Shown in pieces: positions 37,113-49,334 of a stretch of 64,000 nt of DNA. Position numbers and translations under genes: made by a program. The notes beneath the pieces are model-generated. The model saw only the letters and a list, made by a program, of their open reading frames with translations. It was not told the DNA's origin and ran no database searches. How positions within the stretch are numbered: the first letter of the stretch is position 1; the number at the start of each line of letters is the position of its first letter. Source of the stretch: Isoetes taiwanensis (Eukaryota > Streptophyta > Lycopodiopsida > Isoetales > Isoetaceae); assembly GCA_021234155.1 (NCBI GenBank), contig JAJEKV010000025.1, forward strand, positions 5,375,310 to 5,439,309, in the 5' to 3' direction.

Positions 37113-39000
37113 ATGGGAGCAAAGGAAAAACCGTTCAAGTCTTCAACCAAGGAAGGAAGAGACTTTTAACGCCCACCTGAGCCCAATCGGGCTATGGGAC
37201 CAGAACAAACAAAGGGGGAAGCCCCGGGCAAGCCCAAGCAAAACCAATCAAAACATGGGGACGGCCCGTTACAACAAAACATGGGGACAAAGCCCGTTAT
37301 CACTCAAAACCCGGGCTAGACCAAAGGCGCCTGGGGATCAGTTTTGGCCATTGATCCCTAATGATAGCTCGACCGCCTCAGTATTAATTCGCCCATTCTC
37401 GCTGCGGGGCCCTCATGGACCCGACACAATTCCTCTTTCCGTCTGCAGAGTCACCGGAGTCAAATCTTCCCCGCCCGAAGGTGGTCCCCTTCAAATGATT
37501 GCCATGTCGCAAGACGTGCGGCCTGAAAGAGCATTTTGAAAGCAAACCAAGAGATGGCGGGGAGATGGTCGGGCGTCTTTGCTCCCACCAGCTGATTGAA
37601 AGGATGCCGTCGGCATGGATGTGCATCTCCCGAGCAAAAAAGAGGTCACCGGCTTCGTGGGGGTCAAATCAATTGCCTCCGGGCAAGGCCCACAATGCGC
37701 CAGTAGAAAGGGCCGGCGGAGTGAGCCGTGGCCATACTTCAGCACGGAGCGGGACTCTACCGCAACTGGACATTGTGGGGGCTGCGAAATCCTCCGGAGG
37801 AGACCGTGCGTTACGGAGATCGTGGTCACGGCCATAGGCGCACTACTCGCCTGCATGGAGGGCCTCAGAAGCCGCTGGCTGTGACCCACCACCGGAACCG
37901 GCCTGCCGCGGCCCCTACGCATCAGAAAGCAAAGCAATTCTAGTAATCGGACTCCAGCTCCTCGCCAGCTGGCAATCGGGCACGCTCCTGAGAGTGGCGC
38001 GGGCACTCCATCGCAGGGATCCCATCAAGTACCGAAGTAGCACCGAGCCGAAAGCATCAAGGATGTCCAAAGTCGTAGCTTAAAGAGGCATCGGGACCGG
38101 TGGTGTTAGAAGAGGGCCGGGGCCCAAAATGATAAATGTCCGGGGCGTAGGGGCTTAATCGCGGGGGTCATAGGGTCGGACGGATCGCTCGCTCGAAATG
38201 AAAGAAAATTCTTCTCCTTACGGGTCTCCCCGCCATACGTTTGATCTTACGGGCCATCCGAAACAAAGGCAACGTTAAAGGGTGCCAAGGTTGGGCGGGT
38301 CTCCGGCCGCCTGTGCTTAGAATCCAATTTGGGACTCTCGAAGGCAGCAGAGCACCTTTTGGGCGCTTGGGGTTTTCGGGGCTAGAGAGATTGTAAAACC
38401 ATAGAGAGAAAAGCCGAAAGGGCAAATCAAGGGGGTCTATGCAAGGGCAAGCGTTGAGGGCGATGTCGAAGCAATAATGGGACCCAAAACAGTCCAAAAC
38501 AATTCAAAGCAATCCAAAACTTGGTACCTACGGCCGATGCTGTGGATGGAAATCTTGGCTGGTCCAGCTCCGATTCTGGATCTTGATGCTAACCTCCTCC
38601 AGTACGGAGTTACATGAGCATGGCCTCAAGGGCTTCAGAGCCTAGGGCGCCTGTAGGCGGCCGAGTAAGGCACTAGGGGGCCCGAGGAGGGACATCGATG
38701 ATGAAGATTTGGTCTTTGCGCAGTTGAAATACGAAATACTGGCCATGAAATCTCTTCTGCAGGAAATCATGAAAGGACATCGAGAAGTTTCAGATGAAAA
38801 TCAAAAACTTCAAATTTGTATAAGAGAGCTTGAATTGCAAAGCGAGATGGATGCATAACAGCTCAAGATACTAAAGGAAGAGAAGCAAAATTTGGCCAAA
38901 TTAGAACCTAAGAATAATGTTATGAAATTTTTTTTTTGACTAATTTGGAAAACAAGGTTTTGCATTGTTTAAAGAAGGCAAGACAGAGTAGAGTAAATAA
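37113..39000 (+). pseudogene. gag-like remnant, unit 3, split by GC-rich insert
   Basis: The same frame starts at 37113. After about 13 codons it is interrupted by foreign GC-rich DNA (about 37151-38692) and resumes at about 38697. This copy keeps CAA (Gln) where unit 1 has its first in-frame stop. Confidence 0.35.
37151..38692. mobile_element. 1.5-kb GC-rich insertion, possible non-LTR retroposon
   Basis: Present only in unit 3, splitting the gag-like frame between ccaaggaag and the resumed gatgatgaagatttgg. It is far more GC-rich than its surroundings. The left end (about 37165-37202, gcccaatcgggctatgggacc) resembles the 3' end of the LINE in unit 2 (ccaatcggcctatgggacc), so it may be a related retroposon on the minus strand. 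Open frames such as 37491-38006 minus show no domain I recognise, and target duplications are unclear. Confidence 0.5.
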
Positions 39001-39712
39001 GATTGCAAATATTAAGGTCTCGGGCTTCATGAAACACAAGATGACAATTTGATGGAAGTAATGGACGATTTCCTTATATAAGAATAAGGCATTTTTACAT
39101 GAACCTGGATTACATTCATGCACAAGAATAGGAAAGAAATTGGAAGGACATCATAGACCACTGATTTTAAGTTTTTTTTATCTATAGAATCCAGAAATTG
39201 GGTAATGTAACATTCATGCACTCAGTAGGTAGATGATATGGGATGTATAATTCCAAATAAGTTAGCATATTACATCTCCTGTAGAGCTATCCTATAACAC
39301 TTAGTTATAGTTTAAGAACCCTCATCAATGAGCCCTAATGGAACCCTATCTATAACCTAGATGCATATGATTTGAATTAGTTGAGCATATATTATTCCTC
39401 AAGTTATGGATGTTCTATGATGATGGTTGATCATTGTTTGCACCTTTTGTATATGAGGGGATAGAGATCTCAGTAGCCATAGAGAGCGATGCTCTAGCTA
39501 GTTCCAATAATTCTCAATTATATGCCCTATGCATAGGAGCCCATCCGTCGTGGGTATCGAGGAGGTAACAGGATGCACAAGGTAGAACTCGCCTAGTGAC
39601 GGTTGGACCCTTGGCATGTAGAGTCTAACAAGGGTCATGGTGTGCTAGGCTCAAAAGTCTACCACTACCTATAGGTAGAGTATGAGTCCCGACATGTCCT
39701 AGATGATGCGTC

Positions 39713-41250
39713 TGTGGCGTTCCCCCAAAATATCTGACATCGTCGTATATTTTACGGCCACATCACCATACATTTCTACATCCCTAGACATGTATAATGA
39801 ACAATGTGGGGTAATGACTAAGTTATCTATAACTTAGCCAACCTAAGGTAAGAAGCCATTTCCACACGACCTCACCTTATAGGCATACCGCCACATAGAC
39901 GCACCTATAGGAGCCAAGTGGCACTCATGTAAACCCTACCATATAAAAGGCTAAACCCTAAACCCTAGCCACTTTTGGCTCCACCAACCTTGGACCCACC
40001 CGTTCATGATCGAGTTTTCCGACCCAAGGCGAATCTTCGGCTGGGTTGCAGCGGTTAGCGATTGCGAGATGGAGAACCGAGGGAATTCAGCGCAGAATGG
40101 CCGCGGCGTGTATTTCCGAATAGATTCCTGTATTGCAGTAGAGCCATTCTAGAACCTATTGTTCTGAACATGAACCCTAATCAATGAACCCTAACTATAG
40201 GTTAGATGCATGCGATTAGGATTAGTTGTTATTCTCTTTAATTATCAAGATTATGTTGATATGATGCTGGTTGATCTTATGTTTGCACCTCTTGTGTATT
40301 GGGAAGGGGGGTAGAGACCTAGTAGCCATTATTTAAATGATGCTCCTAGTTTAGACCCATTAGTTCCCATTAATTTGCCCGGTTGTCGTAGAGCCCACAC
40401 AGCTCTCAGTCTATGGAGCACCACACAACGGGGTCGGTGGCAAAGTGGAGAGGGAGGGCCTTGCCGCGGCGGCTCTTCGGGGTCCCATAGCGGGCTAGGC
40501 TCATAGTCGGTCACTTCGTGTGGGTTGGGTATGGGTCCGACACTTCGGATCAATGGTGTCCTCGACTCTCAAGAGTTGCAAGTGTCGCTTTGGCTCTTTG
40601 TTTTGGGGAGTTCAGATCGGGGTATGGGCGTGTGTCGCCCGCGATCCTCTAGCAGCCATGGAGCCACTGCACGGGAGGGGGAGATGCAACCCTTCCTACC
40701 TCATCGGACCGGGAGATGCAACCCGGAGTAGTCTCGTTAAAAGATACCATGGGATTCGTCTCCGTGAGGAGTTCTGATCCGAGGCCGATTTAGCCTATCT
40801 GCAAAGTATGCAATGGAGGGGCGGATGGAATTAGTCAACCCTAGCCATTGTCTATTGCCATTGGAAGTCATTGACATAACTTTCGGTGCTGTTCTATCCG
40901 AGGTTGACCGTGTCGACTCCCTGAGTCCGAATACCACGGTAGGGAGCCTCTATTTGATGTATTTGACGCATTCATTGTACTGTTGTATTTGATGACATGG
41001 TTAGATGTATTATCACTACCCTTCGAGGTAGTTTATTGTTATTGTAGCTAGTGCTTATGTTGTATATTTTTGCTTCCGCTGACATAGGGACCCCATAGAA
41101 AACGGGACAGAATGACACCTCTGTGTCCTCTACTCGATCGTCTGGACCCCAGCAAGTTAGATAGAGGCCCATCTGACGGTCTTGCTGGATGGGAAGGTCC
41201 TTCGATGCATCGCGGTAACAAGCTGTCGATATAGGCGCAGGAGCGTCACA
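39713..41250 (+). mobile_element. LTR, unit 3
   Basis: Starts TGTGGCGTTCCCCC (one change in the terminal TGTGACG) and ends GGAGCGTCACA, 1,538 bp. Same promoter layout as units 1 and 2. Confidence 0.8.
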
Positions 41251-41251
41251 A

Positions 41252-41263
41252 TGGTATCAGAGC
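41252..41263 (+). other. primer-binding site for tRNA-iMet, unit 3
   Basis: Intact TGGTATCAGAGC 1 bp after the LTR end. Confidence 0.85.
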
Positions 41264-41740
41264 AATGATCTTGGTTGACCAAGATCAAGCACTGGCCATC
41301 ACCTTATGATAGAAAACTAACTGGCCTAGTAAAAATTGGGGTGCGAATCCCAATATTAAAACCTCGAGTGGGAAAAGTTTTCCATGGATAAGGTCATCCT
41401 TAAAATAAAGTCTAACTTAGAAAATAATAGTAATAGAATCCATGAATTCTAGAGCTTGATGAAAAAAAAATAGAATTGGCCAAAATAGACTTCCCGGTGG
41501 AATGTGGTGCAAATCCACAATAAATAACCTAGGGACCATTGGAGAATTATAGGGTTCTAATATTATAGGGTCAATGTAAATGAAGGTGGTTGGAATAAAT
41601 AACCGTAAATATCCCTATATATACCCTAATTTGGCCACAATAATTTTGCCTTAATCTGTTCCTTAAATCCCTTCTGAGTTACCTTCTCTCCAAAAAGGAG
41701 ATCTTTAAGAATTTTAGTCCAACTCGAGAGCAGCTTTGAT

Positions 41741-42782
41741 ATGGCGCCACCCAAAGCCACCGCCAGAAATATCAAGCTTCGTTGAAGGTGTTGACATGTA
41801 AGCATAGGCAAGCAGATTTACCCTAAGAAACATCCAAGAAGCGAGAGCGAAGAATCATCCGATGAACGGAGTTCACGGGGAAGACGGTGGTATTAGTAGA
41901 TTATCTTGAGTCATCGTCGGGCGGAAAAAGAATCGAATGATAAGAACAAGTAGAATCGCAGCAGGAGAGGGACTCGGAATCGCGAAAAAAGAGGGAATGT
42001 ACGGTAAGCGAAAAGTAACACACGTATGCCCAGAGGACTCGAGGAACAAGAGCGAGTCAATTGCAATTCGAGAGACGATCTAAACGCCTTGATAGGTATG
42101 GTAACTTCGAAGTCTAGTAATTAGTGATCAAGGACATCGAGCAAACAGAGAACAAAATCTCCTGAAGCAAGCGATAAGACCGCCACCACCATATCGAAAT
42201 GGCCTACCCATGGGAAATCGATAAGAAGTAACAGCAGGGGAGAGACCATTAAGTCTCCAGAAAGATCGGGAATACTGGAGGAAGTTGCAAGATTACCGCA
42301 TATATATGGAACAATGGGTTGCCTATAATCATTGGTATAGCACATTGAAGATTCCCAGATTTGTAAAAGGAGGAAGACCTCGAGCGGATGTTCGGAAACC
42401 CCCACCTCGACCGGAGGAGCTGAAGAAACCGGCAAAGCACGTGCCAAACTCGAAGCACTCCAGGGCCCTAAGAGAAATTAGGCATTTCCAACAATGCGTA
42501 AATCTCTTGATTCGAAGAGCCCCATTCGAGAGGCTAGTGCGAAATTATGCGAGAATTCTGACCCAATAGATAGGGTTACCCCTATGATGCTCGGGTTTGC
42601 CAAGAAGCAGTGGGCGAGTTGTGTCGATTGTTTGAGGAGTCAAATCTCTACGCTATTCACGCCAAAGCGAAATCCTTTGTTATGCCGAAGGACATGAATT
42701 TGGCGAAACGAATACGAAGGAAAAAGATATTGGGGTATTTTTGAAGAGTTACAAAATCATGAAATCTTGTCATAATTATTAG
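41741..42782 (+). pseudogene. long-tailed histone H3-like protein, unit 3 (frameshifts)
   Basis: Collinear third copy. The start reads atggcgccacccaaagccacc. The stretch from the aromatic block through [13 protein letters not shown] is intact in one frame (42285-42569) and nearly identical to unit 1. Frameshifts follow in loop 1 and alpha-2, and the [13 protein letters not shown] end is readable in another frame. The Helitron lies 170 bp downstream of its stop. Confidence 0.8.
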
Positions 42783-43153
42783 TAAATGTTTATGTCAAAG
42801 GTGTTCGTTTTATATGTTTAAAGGTTCTTCTACATTAAAGGACTATGTATTAAACTTTGCTTACTAATCTATAAAGTCTCCTTGTTTCCATAAAATAGTA
42901 AAGCTATAGTGCTTCTAATTATGGAATATTAAATTTTCTAGCGCTTATAGAATCTTCTTTTTTATTTTGTGAGGGTGTTGGAGTGCGTGCCACGGGCGCC
43001 GGTGATGTTACGCCGCATCGCGGCGTTCCCATAAAATTGCGTTCCGCTGGGACGAGGGTTGCCAATTTTGAATCCTTCATCATTCACTCCTTCTCTTTCC
43101 CTCTCGAATTTCTCGATCGATTTTGCTTCCTAAAACCCTCAAATTTGCTTGGT

Positions 43154-43402
43154 ATGGCGAAAATAGATGAAAAGCCCTCCTCCAGTGCTTAAAAATTCTA
43201 TTCGTTCTTCACTTTCCTCCTCGACGAAACCGTCCATCTAATCCATACCTCCAAGGAAGATCTGCGGCACATTACAACCCTCATCTTGGCGCCTCACCGG
43301 GTTGTCTGGATCATTTGATTCTTGGTGGGCAGCTCATTTTTGCGAATCCGCGGGATTAGGAATCGTTGGAGCAGGCGGTACATCGACCTAAACCCTATTC
43401 AG
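43154..43402 (+). pseudogene. captured first-exon-like gene fragment inside Helitron
   Basis: A pyrimidine-rich leader precedes ATG 43154 (MAKIDEKPSSS). The same frame then runs through a stop into FYSFFTFLLDETVHLIHTSK... and RVVWII, then another stop, reaching a plausible donor (cag|gttcta) at 43402/43403. I do not recognise the source gene. Helitrons often carry host exon fragments, so capture is a reasonable inference. Confidence 0.35.
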
Positions 43403-46012
43403 GTTCTAATACATGTTCATACTTGCTTTGGCATGTTTGATTTAGGGCTTTTATTTGGAGCAAAGGGGAAGGAATCTAACGGGGAAAAGCTACAGCGAGC
43501 AAGCATATTTCAAATTGTTCAATTTCAAAACTGGACTTTTTCCTATCAAGTAGCTTTGGTGATCATGTTTCGTCCTTTCTCTATTTTTTCCTATCTAAAA
43601 TATTTGCTCATTGAGATGCACGCTAAGAACTGCGGGATCTTTAAAAGATTACATATGGCTATGATATGTAAAGAGGAAGCGACAACAAGATTTTGATTTT
43701 GTGCAGCAGCATCATATGGCAATACGAAATTTGACGTTTTGAAGATTTGAAGAGTTGTTGTTGCTTCCAGCGCCTTAGCCTCAAGTAGATGGTCATATTT
43801 TATTTGTTCTCATGCATTGTGCATCTCTATGCTTGCTTGCATCCTAATCCATTGTTTGTGGTTTATCTGTCTAAAAGCATTTTTAAACGTAACCTACTAT
43901 AAACCACAAAGCAAGTAAATATTATTGAGTTATGAGGCCGATAAACCATGCCATTTTAAATGGCTTCTTTCCAAATAGAACGTGGTTTTCCAGTCTCTAT
44001 TCTCTTTTTCTTTGTAGTTCGAGACTTGCGACTTGCGGTTGTTAGAGCCCCTAGATAGCAGAAGGGCTGGAGTTCCAATGGCTGCTTCAGGTAAATTGAT
44101 TTCTAAAAATATGTCATCTCTTTCCAAAGCCCATTTTTTCAAGAAAAGCAACCCAAGGAGGTATGCATTCTTACTTCTGTTGCCGCACTCCTCTAAGCTA
44201 ATTTCGTTGTATGGCTTGCAATTGTCATATCCCAGATAGCACGGGGCTGGAGCTTCAATGGTTGCAAAGCCATGGTTTTTTCTGCAGCTTTCTTGCAAGG
44301 TAAGGTTTACGGTAAATGTATTCTTTGTATATGTACTTGCTCTGAATCCCATGAGAAATATGGAGGCAAGCCACTTGGTTTGCTTCAACTTCAGCCGCAA
44401 AATCATAGTTTTGATTGGTAAGGTTTATGTTAAACACATCCACTTTCTTTAAATTTATGTGTTTTTGGTCTGACACAGAAACGGCAAGGTTTAACTTCAG
44501 TTGATTTGCTCCACTATGTTGTGTAGCCATGAGCAACAATGAAGCTACCATGCGAGGTAATAGAAAACATCTTTCTGTTCTTTGATTTGGTATTTTTTTT
44601 AAATTTTGCTTTGAAATACAACAAAGCAAACCTTATATAGATCAACAAAGGCGAGTTCATTTGAAAGGTCTCCATCAGGTATGAGACACCACTTTTTCAA
44701 TTCTCACATTTTCTATTATTTGTGGAAAAACCCGGACACAATTGTGTTCTTTTTTTCTTTGTTCTTTGGAGCTCTGTTTGTCGTAATTGCTCCTGAGTAA
44801 TGTGACCATTGGAAATTCCTTTTGCTGCATTTGCAAATTTAGAAGAGCACAAGATAAAAAGCATCAGCAAACACATAATATTATAGTCGTCCTCTTTTTT
44901 TTGTTGTATATGAGTTGTTCTAGAGCTTTCTTTTAACTATGTCTAAGGATTTTTACTAGTGTAACTTGGCATCGCCAAATTTGCCTTGATGGTTTTAGTT
45001 TGTGGTTTATACAGGTCATTCTTATTGTGGCGATGTTAGATATCTTTCCATAACGACAACATGATAACAAGATTGATTCTACTTGGTAGTTGAATTTGTA
45101 TTCTCATGCGCTATTAAACTGTCGTATATGATTAAAGGTGAGGAAGAAATAGGTGGTAGGTTGGTTCTTACCTTTCAAACTTTTTACAACTATTGACACA
45201 CACATTTTGCCATGTTCGTTACATAGATTCAAGGTTATTTCGTGGTTAAAATCCACCTCAACACATATTTGTACGTCATTCATTGAATTGTAATGCAACG
45301 AGAGTCCTCTGATTTTGTATCTAGCAACGCACATGTTCGAAAGGTATATAGACCAAGTATTCTAGCATGCGGCTTTGCCCTTATTCATTTGTTTCATCTT
45401 TAACTCCATTTCATCAGCCGACGGGCGACATATATAGGTATTTCCAAACTGATTGAACTGGAATTACGGGCTTTATAGATGTTGCATAGAACTATGTTTT
45501 CAAGCTAAAAACGAATGTCACAATATCTCTTTGCTTTTATGACACAAAGGAGGATTTGAAATAAGCAATTGCAAAAAGCCCCACCAATCAGAAGCACCTT
45601 GAAGCTCTGAAGGAGAAACCTTTAGGCCATAAGGGATTAATTAGGTTGGGCATAATTAGGTGGTCCATGTATTAACTACACTCTACTGTAACTGGTTTTT
45701 CCCTTTATTTGTGTGCTTCAATCAACAAAAGATCACGAACCCCTACAAAAAATTCCAAGCCAAAAAAATTGGAAGGCACTTTGGTTTGCCCTTCGTATTA
45801 CTGGTTAAATTCAGTAGGATTATGATGTTTAAAAAGCTACGAATTCCATTTGTTGGATAAATTGTTGTATGGCCTCATAATCTTTCTCGACTTCTTTTTA
45901 TTCAACAATTGTGCAAGTGGGTAGTCATAGTTGAAAGTGATAGCTTACCATGCTTCAGATTGTGATTGTTTCAGTTTATGAAAAAATTTTTTTGGAAGAG
46001 ATAGCTTCAATG

Positions 46013-46262
46013 GAATTGCCAAATGAAAATCATATTGATTTAGTCTTTTCTAGAAACAAAGCAGGAGGGTATAAAAACAAATGATACTATATATTTGAGC
46101 ATTTTGCAAACATGTGGGAAATTGGGAGCTATTACACAAGGCAGAATGTTTCCTAGGGTGCAATTGCCAAATGAAAATCATATTGCTTTAGTCTTTTCTA
46201 GAAACAAAGTAGGAGGGATAAACACAAATGTGCAAGCATGTGGAAAATTGGAAGCTATTAAA
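46013..46262 (+). repeat. local duplication of about 120 bp in Helitron
   Basis: 46013-46133 and about 46160-46262 share long strings, e.g. attgccaaatgaaaatcata, tagtcttttctagaaacaaa and gaaattgggagctatta / aaaattggaagctatta. Confidence 0.75.
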
Positions 46263-48050
46263 CAAAAGGCAAACATAATACAAACAAATTTGGCAAAAAT
46301 CGGAAGATTTGATATGGAATGCGCTAATTCCATGTACATAAGCGAGAGGGCATGAGGTTTCTTATCATTTGTCATCATGATGTTAGAAGCAATTTGAGTA
46401 GGGTTCATTGTTACAAAGCGAGAGGAGGCTGCTTTTTTTTTTTCAAACTCGGCTTCCCTTCACAATTTTGCAATATTGTATTTGGTGAACTTCATCTATT
46501 TAAAATCTGAGAATGTCCAAAAATAGCGTTCTTAGTTTGATATTGAAGCGGGCTTTTTAGATCTTGGCGATTTTAGCATTGTTCCAATGTGCTCAGGGTA
46601 AGAACTGATTACTTTTGCATGTTCTTTTGCTCCTCTACAGTAACGTTGTAATGATTTATGTTGTTAGACCACATGTATCGATTATGAACAATGGATTTGT
46701 TACATGCTTTGTGGAGTTGGATCAGTGAAAAGAGAGTTGGTTTCTTCTTGAAACCTATATGTGTACCCTTAATTTTATATGTGGCTATGTCGACTTGGTA
46801 TTCTGGTATATTGAACTCTTCCATGTATATTCCTCTTTTAGTTCATGCTTTACTACTGTGGCTTTTTTCGCTGCATGTCGTATTGTTTACTTTCGAGTCA
46901 TGTACTATTAGTAGTTTATTATACCAGGACTCAGGTTCTTCTTTTACGATTTTAAAGTGTAGTCTTCCACTAGAAAATGGTCATTTACGACCTGGAGTGT
47001 GCCCTTACTGAAGTGTATAAGCGTTGTTCATGCATTGTTTTTTGGTATATTCTAATCGAAGCCTTTTTTTTGCAGGCTTGGGAAGCTTCATGAGGAGTAT
47101 CTTCATCTTTAGGGTGTTGTGGAGTACCATTTTTTAACTAGACTTTTCTATTAGCAAAAAGATTAGCATATGAGTTGTACACATATGTTGGTCATTACTT
47201 GGGTAGGTTTTCTTTTTCTGCAACTGCTATTAAATTATACTCTTCCTTAGATTGGCTGGTGACATTGTTGGTGCAAAGCCTGAACCCGTGTTTTGGAGCG
47301 GCGTCCATTAATGATATTTGTGAAGCTCTGATTATAAAAGCAAGCACTTAACAAAATTAGTTGATTTATAATATCATAGTCTGTAGAAGTTGAGTTCATC
47401 AGATGAAAGTCATTAAACGAGAGATGTAAGCTCGAATTAAGGAGACACCATGGTGTTTGTGAACGGATTCTTATGTTCAATATTTCATTAAGTTTGTATT
47501 TTAAACACCCTATAGTAATTTTATTCTTTCTTATAGGGCATTCAAGCATTTAACCTTTCCTATTCACATACATTTAGTACTTTGTTGGCTCTTCTACCAA
47601 CATAGAATTTGCCTGCAATATAGGATTTTGTTCTTAATAACAAGAGCGGATATATCCATGGTTTATTTCTCATAATTACCATTTGCCACTTTCCTAATAT
47701 ATTTAATGGTTTATCAAACTATGACACAATTACTAACACATAGAGAATGGACAAAAGATGGATGTTATGACTTTGCATCAAGAGCTTTTAAACTTAGAGG
47801 TGACCCCAAAGGGTTGAATTGTCGGGGTTCTACCTTATCGGGAAGGATTTTTAAGTTACAAAGAAATAGTCTTGAATCACACATTAACTCACACGCATCA
47901 TTATCGTCTCTTTGGATAATATTCAGGATCATCGAGCACCCTTTTACTACAAGCTTGACGTATTGAAAGTGCACGTAAACAACTACAATTCAAAGTCCAC
48001 TGCATCTGTCCCTTCCACACTTCGATGACTTCCACACTTTGATGACTAAT

Positions 48051-48067
48051 GCCCGGCCTCGCCGGGC
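48051..48067 (+). other. Helitron 3' terminal hairpin
   Basis: Perfect stem GCCCGGC/GCCGGGC with a CTC loop, 8 nt upstream of the terminal CTAG. This is the subterminal hairpin expected of Helitrons. Confidence 0.9.
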
Positions 48068-48079
48068 ACACGTTACTAG

Positions 48080-48235
48080 TAGTATTTTAACTTGGTATTC
48101 AGATAGCTATGAGTAATGCTAGTATTGAAGCGTTGTATTTTAACTTGGTATGCTAGATAAGTATTGAAGCGTTGTATTTTAACTTGGTATTCAGGTAGCT
48201 ATGAGTAATGCTAGATAAGTATTCAAGTGTTGTGA
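48080..48235 (+). repeat. expanded minisatellite at right edge of the array
   Basis: Homology to the 11-kb unit resumes at 48080 and ends at 48150. The motif gtattttaacttggtattcaggtagctatgagtaatgctag then continues in imperfect copies to about 48235. The array breakpoint lies inside this motif. Confidence 0.7.
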
Positions 48236-49055
48236 ACGAAAATAGAACGAGCTTAAAACATTATATTGTGTTAACAGATTGTATTTAAGTCATTGTAATC
48301 ATCAAACTGTGCGCAATAAGTATTGGTATTGATAGATCTCTAGTTTCTTAGTAAAACACAAAAATATATTAGAATAAACAAGTTTCTGAATTAACAAGCA
48401 TAGGCACGATACTGTAAAACATTATAGTTTAATGTTTAGAGCTGGAACGAGTAGAATATAATCAATAGCTTCAACTATTATAAGCAACAAACTTATTAAC
48501 AGCCTGTAGTTGAATTCCATTCGAAACTTACTTAACCGTAACATTAACGACTGTGTACTTGAATGGACTTGTGAAGAAACTTTACATTGCAGCTCTAAAT
48601 TTGTGGCAAAGCGACTCTTAGCGGTAAAATAGAAGAAAAGGTCACAAGCCCGGATTATAGAATAGCTTGAAAAACATACCCAGGAAATGGGGCGCTTCTT
48701 ACCCAAGTTCTCGATCTTTACTATAAAAATAGAGTCAGCGAGGTAAGTATGCTTGCATCAAACATCTGGTCGAACTTGCATCCCTGGCCTCAATTGTAAC
48801 CCAAAACGATGACCTTTCTGGCGAGGATCGCCTCCCAAAATGAATGAAGCCATATCTTCAAGAAAAAAATAGCCATCTTGCAAAATAGAAGGATATTCGC
48901 AAAGTTCTGCAATATCTCGATTGAGATTCGCCAAGACACCTGCAAAATAGAAGGGATTAAGCGGACTAGCGGCCCCCGGCCGATGCGCCGTAAACACCAC
49001 GCCAAACACTTTGAGCTCAAAGCGCGGGGTATGTCGCCCGGGGGCTTTAATCCAC
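48236..49055. other. intergenic, no identified gene
   Basis: Two minus-strand frames (48422-48706 and 48758-49009) lack recognisable domains. No terminal repeats are seen. Confidence 0.35.
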
Positions 49056-49161
49056 CACTTTCTCCTTCATTTTTGCTACCTTAAACTTTCTCCTTCATTT
49101 TTGCTACCCTAAATCTTCTCCTTCATTACGCTACCCTAAACCTTATCCTTCATTTACGCTT
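49056..49161 (+). repeat. about 28-bp minisatellite, four copies
   Basis: Tandem units of the form tttctccttcatttttgctaccctaaac, with later copies shortened. Confidence 0.75.
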
Positions 49162-49334
49162 TCGACCATGCCCACTGAACCGTCTTTTCAAATTAGCCAT
49201 ACCCTTTTAGCAGGACAATGCCCTTTTTCTTGCATATAATAAAATAGATAACCTTTTCGTTCCTTTTGAGATCAATCTTGTTCCTTGCATTATAGGGGTT
49301 TAATGCGAGGGAATTAATCTTGGTTAAAGCATGG

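Larger units (their letters stand above)
31937..42952 (+). repeat. tandem 11-kb unit, copy 3 (interrupted by Helitron, 3' truncated)
   Basis: Third direct copy. Homology to the other units stops at 42952 where a Helitron begins and resumes at 48080-48150. The last 1.3 kb of the unit (equivalent of 19407-20715) is missing. It carries a MITE at 32046-32245 and a GC-rich insert at about 37151-38692. Confidence 0.9.
42953..48079 (+). mobile_element. non-autonomous Helitron, 5.1 kb
   Basis: Starts TCTTCTTTTTTATTTTG and ends CTAG (48076-48079), sitting exactly between A (42952) and T (48080). A 7-bp-stem hairpin GCCCGGC-CTC-GCCGGGC lies 8 bp before the CTAG. Units 1 and 2 show the intact site 'cttatagaa|tagtatttt' at 19335/19336 and 30554/30555, so both ends are confirmed and no target duplication was made, as expected for a Helitron. 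I see no Rep/helicase coding, so it needs another element for movement. Its inner sequence includes exon-like pieces (43154-43402) and a local duplication. Confidence 0.92.

Noticed and set aside
37491-38006. 171-codon minus-strand frame in the GC-rich insert
   Set aside because: High GC gives long chance frames. Overlapping frames on both strands are equally open, with no motif.
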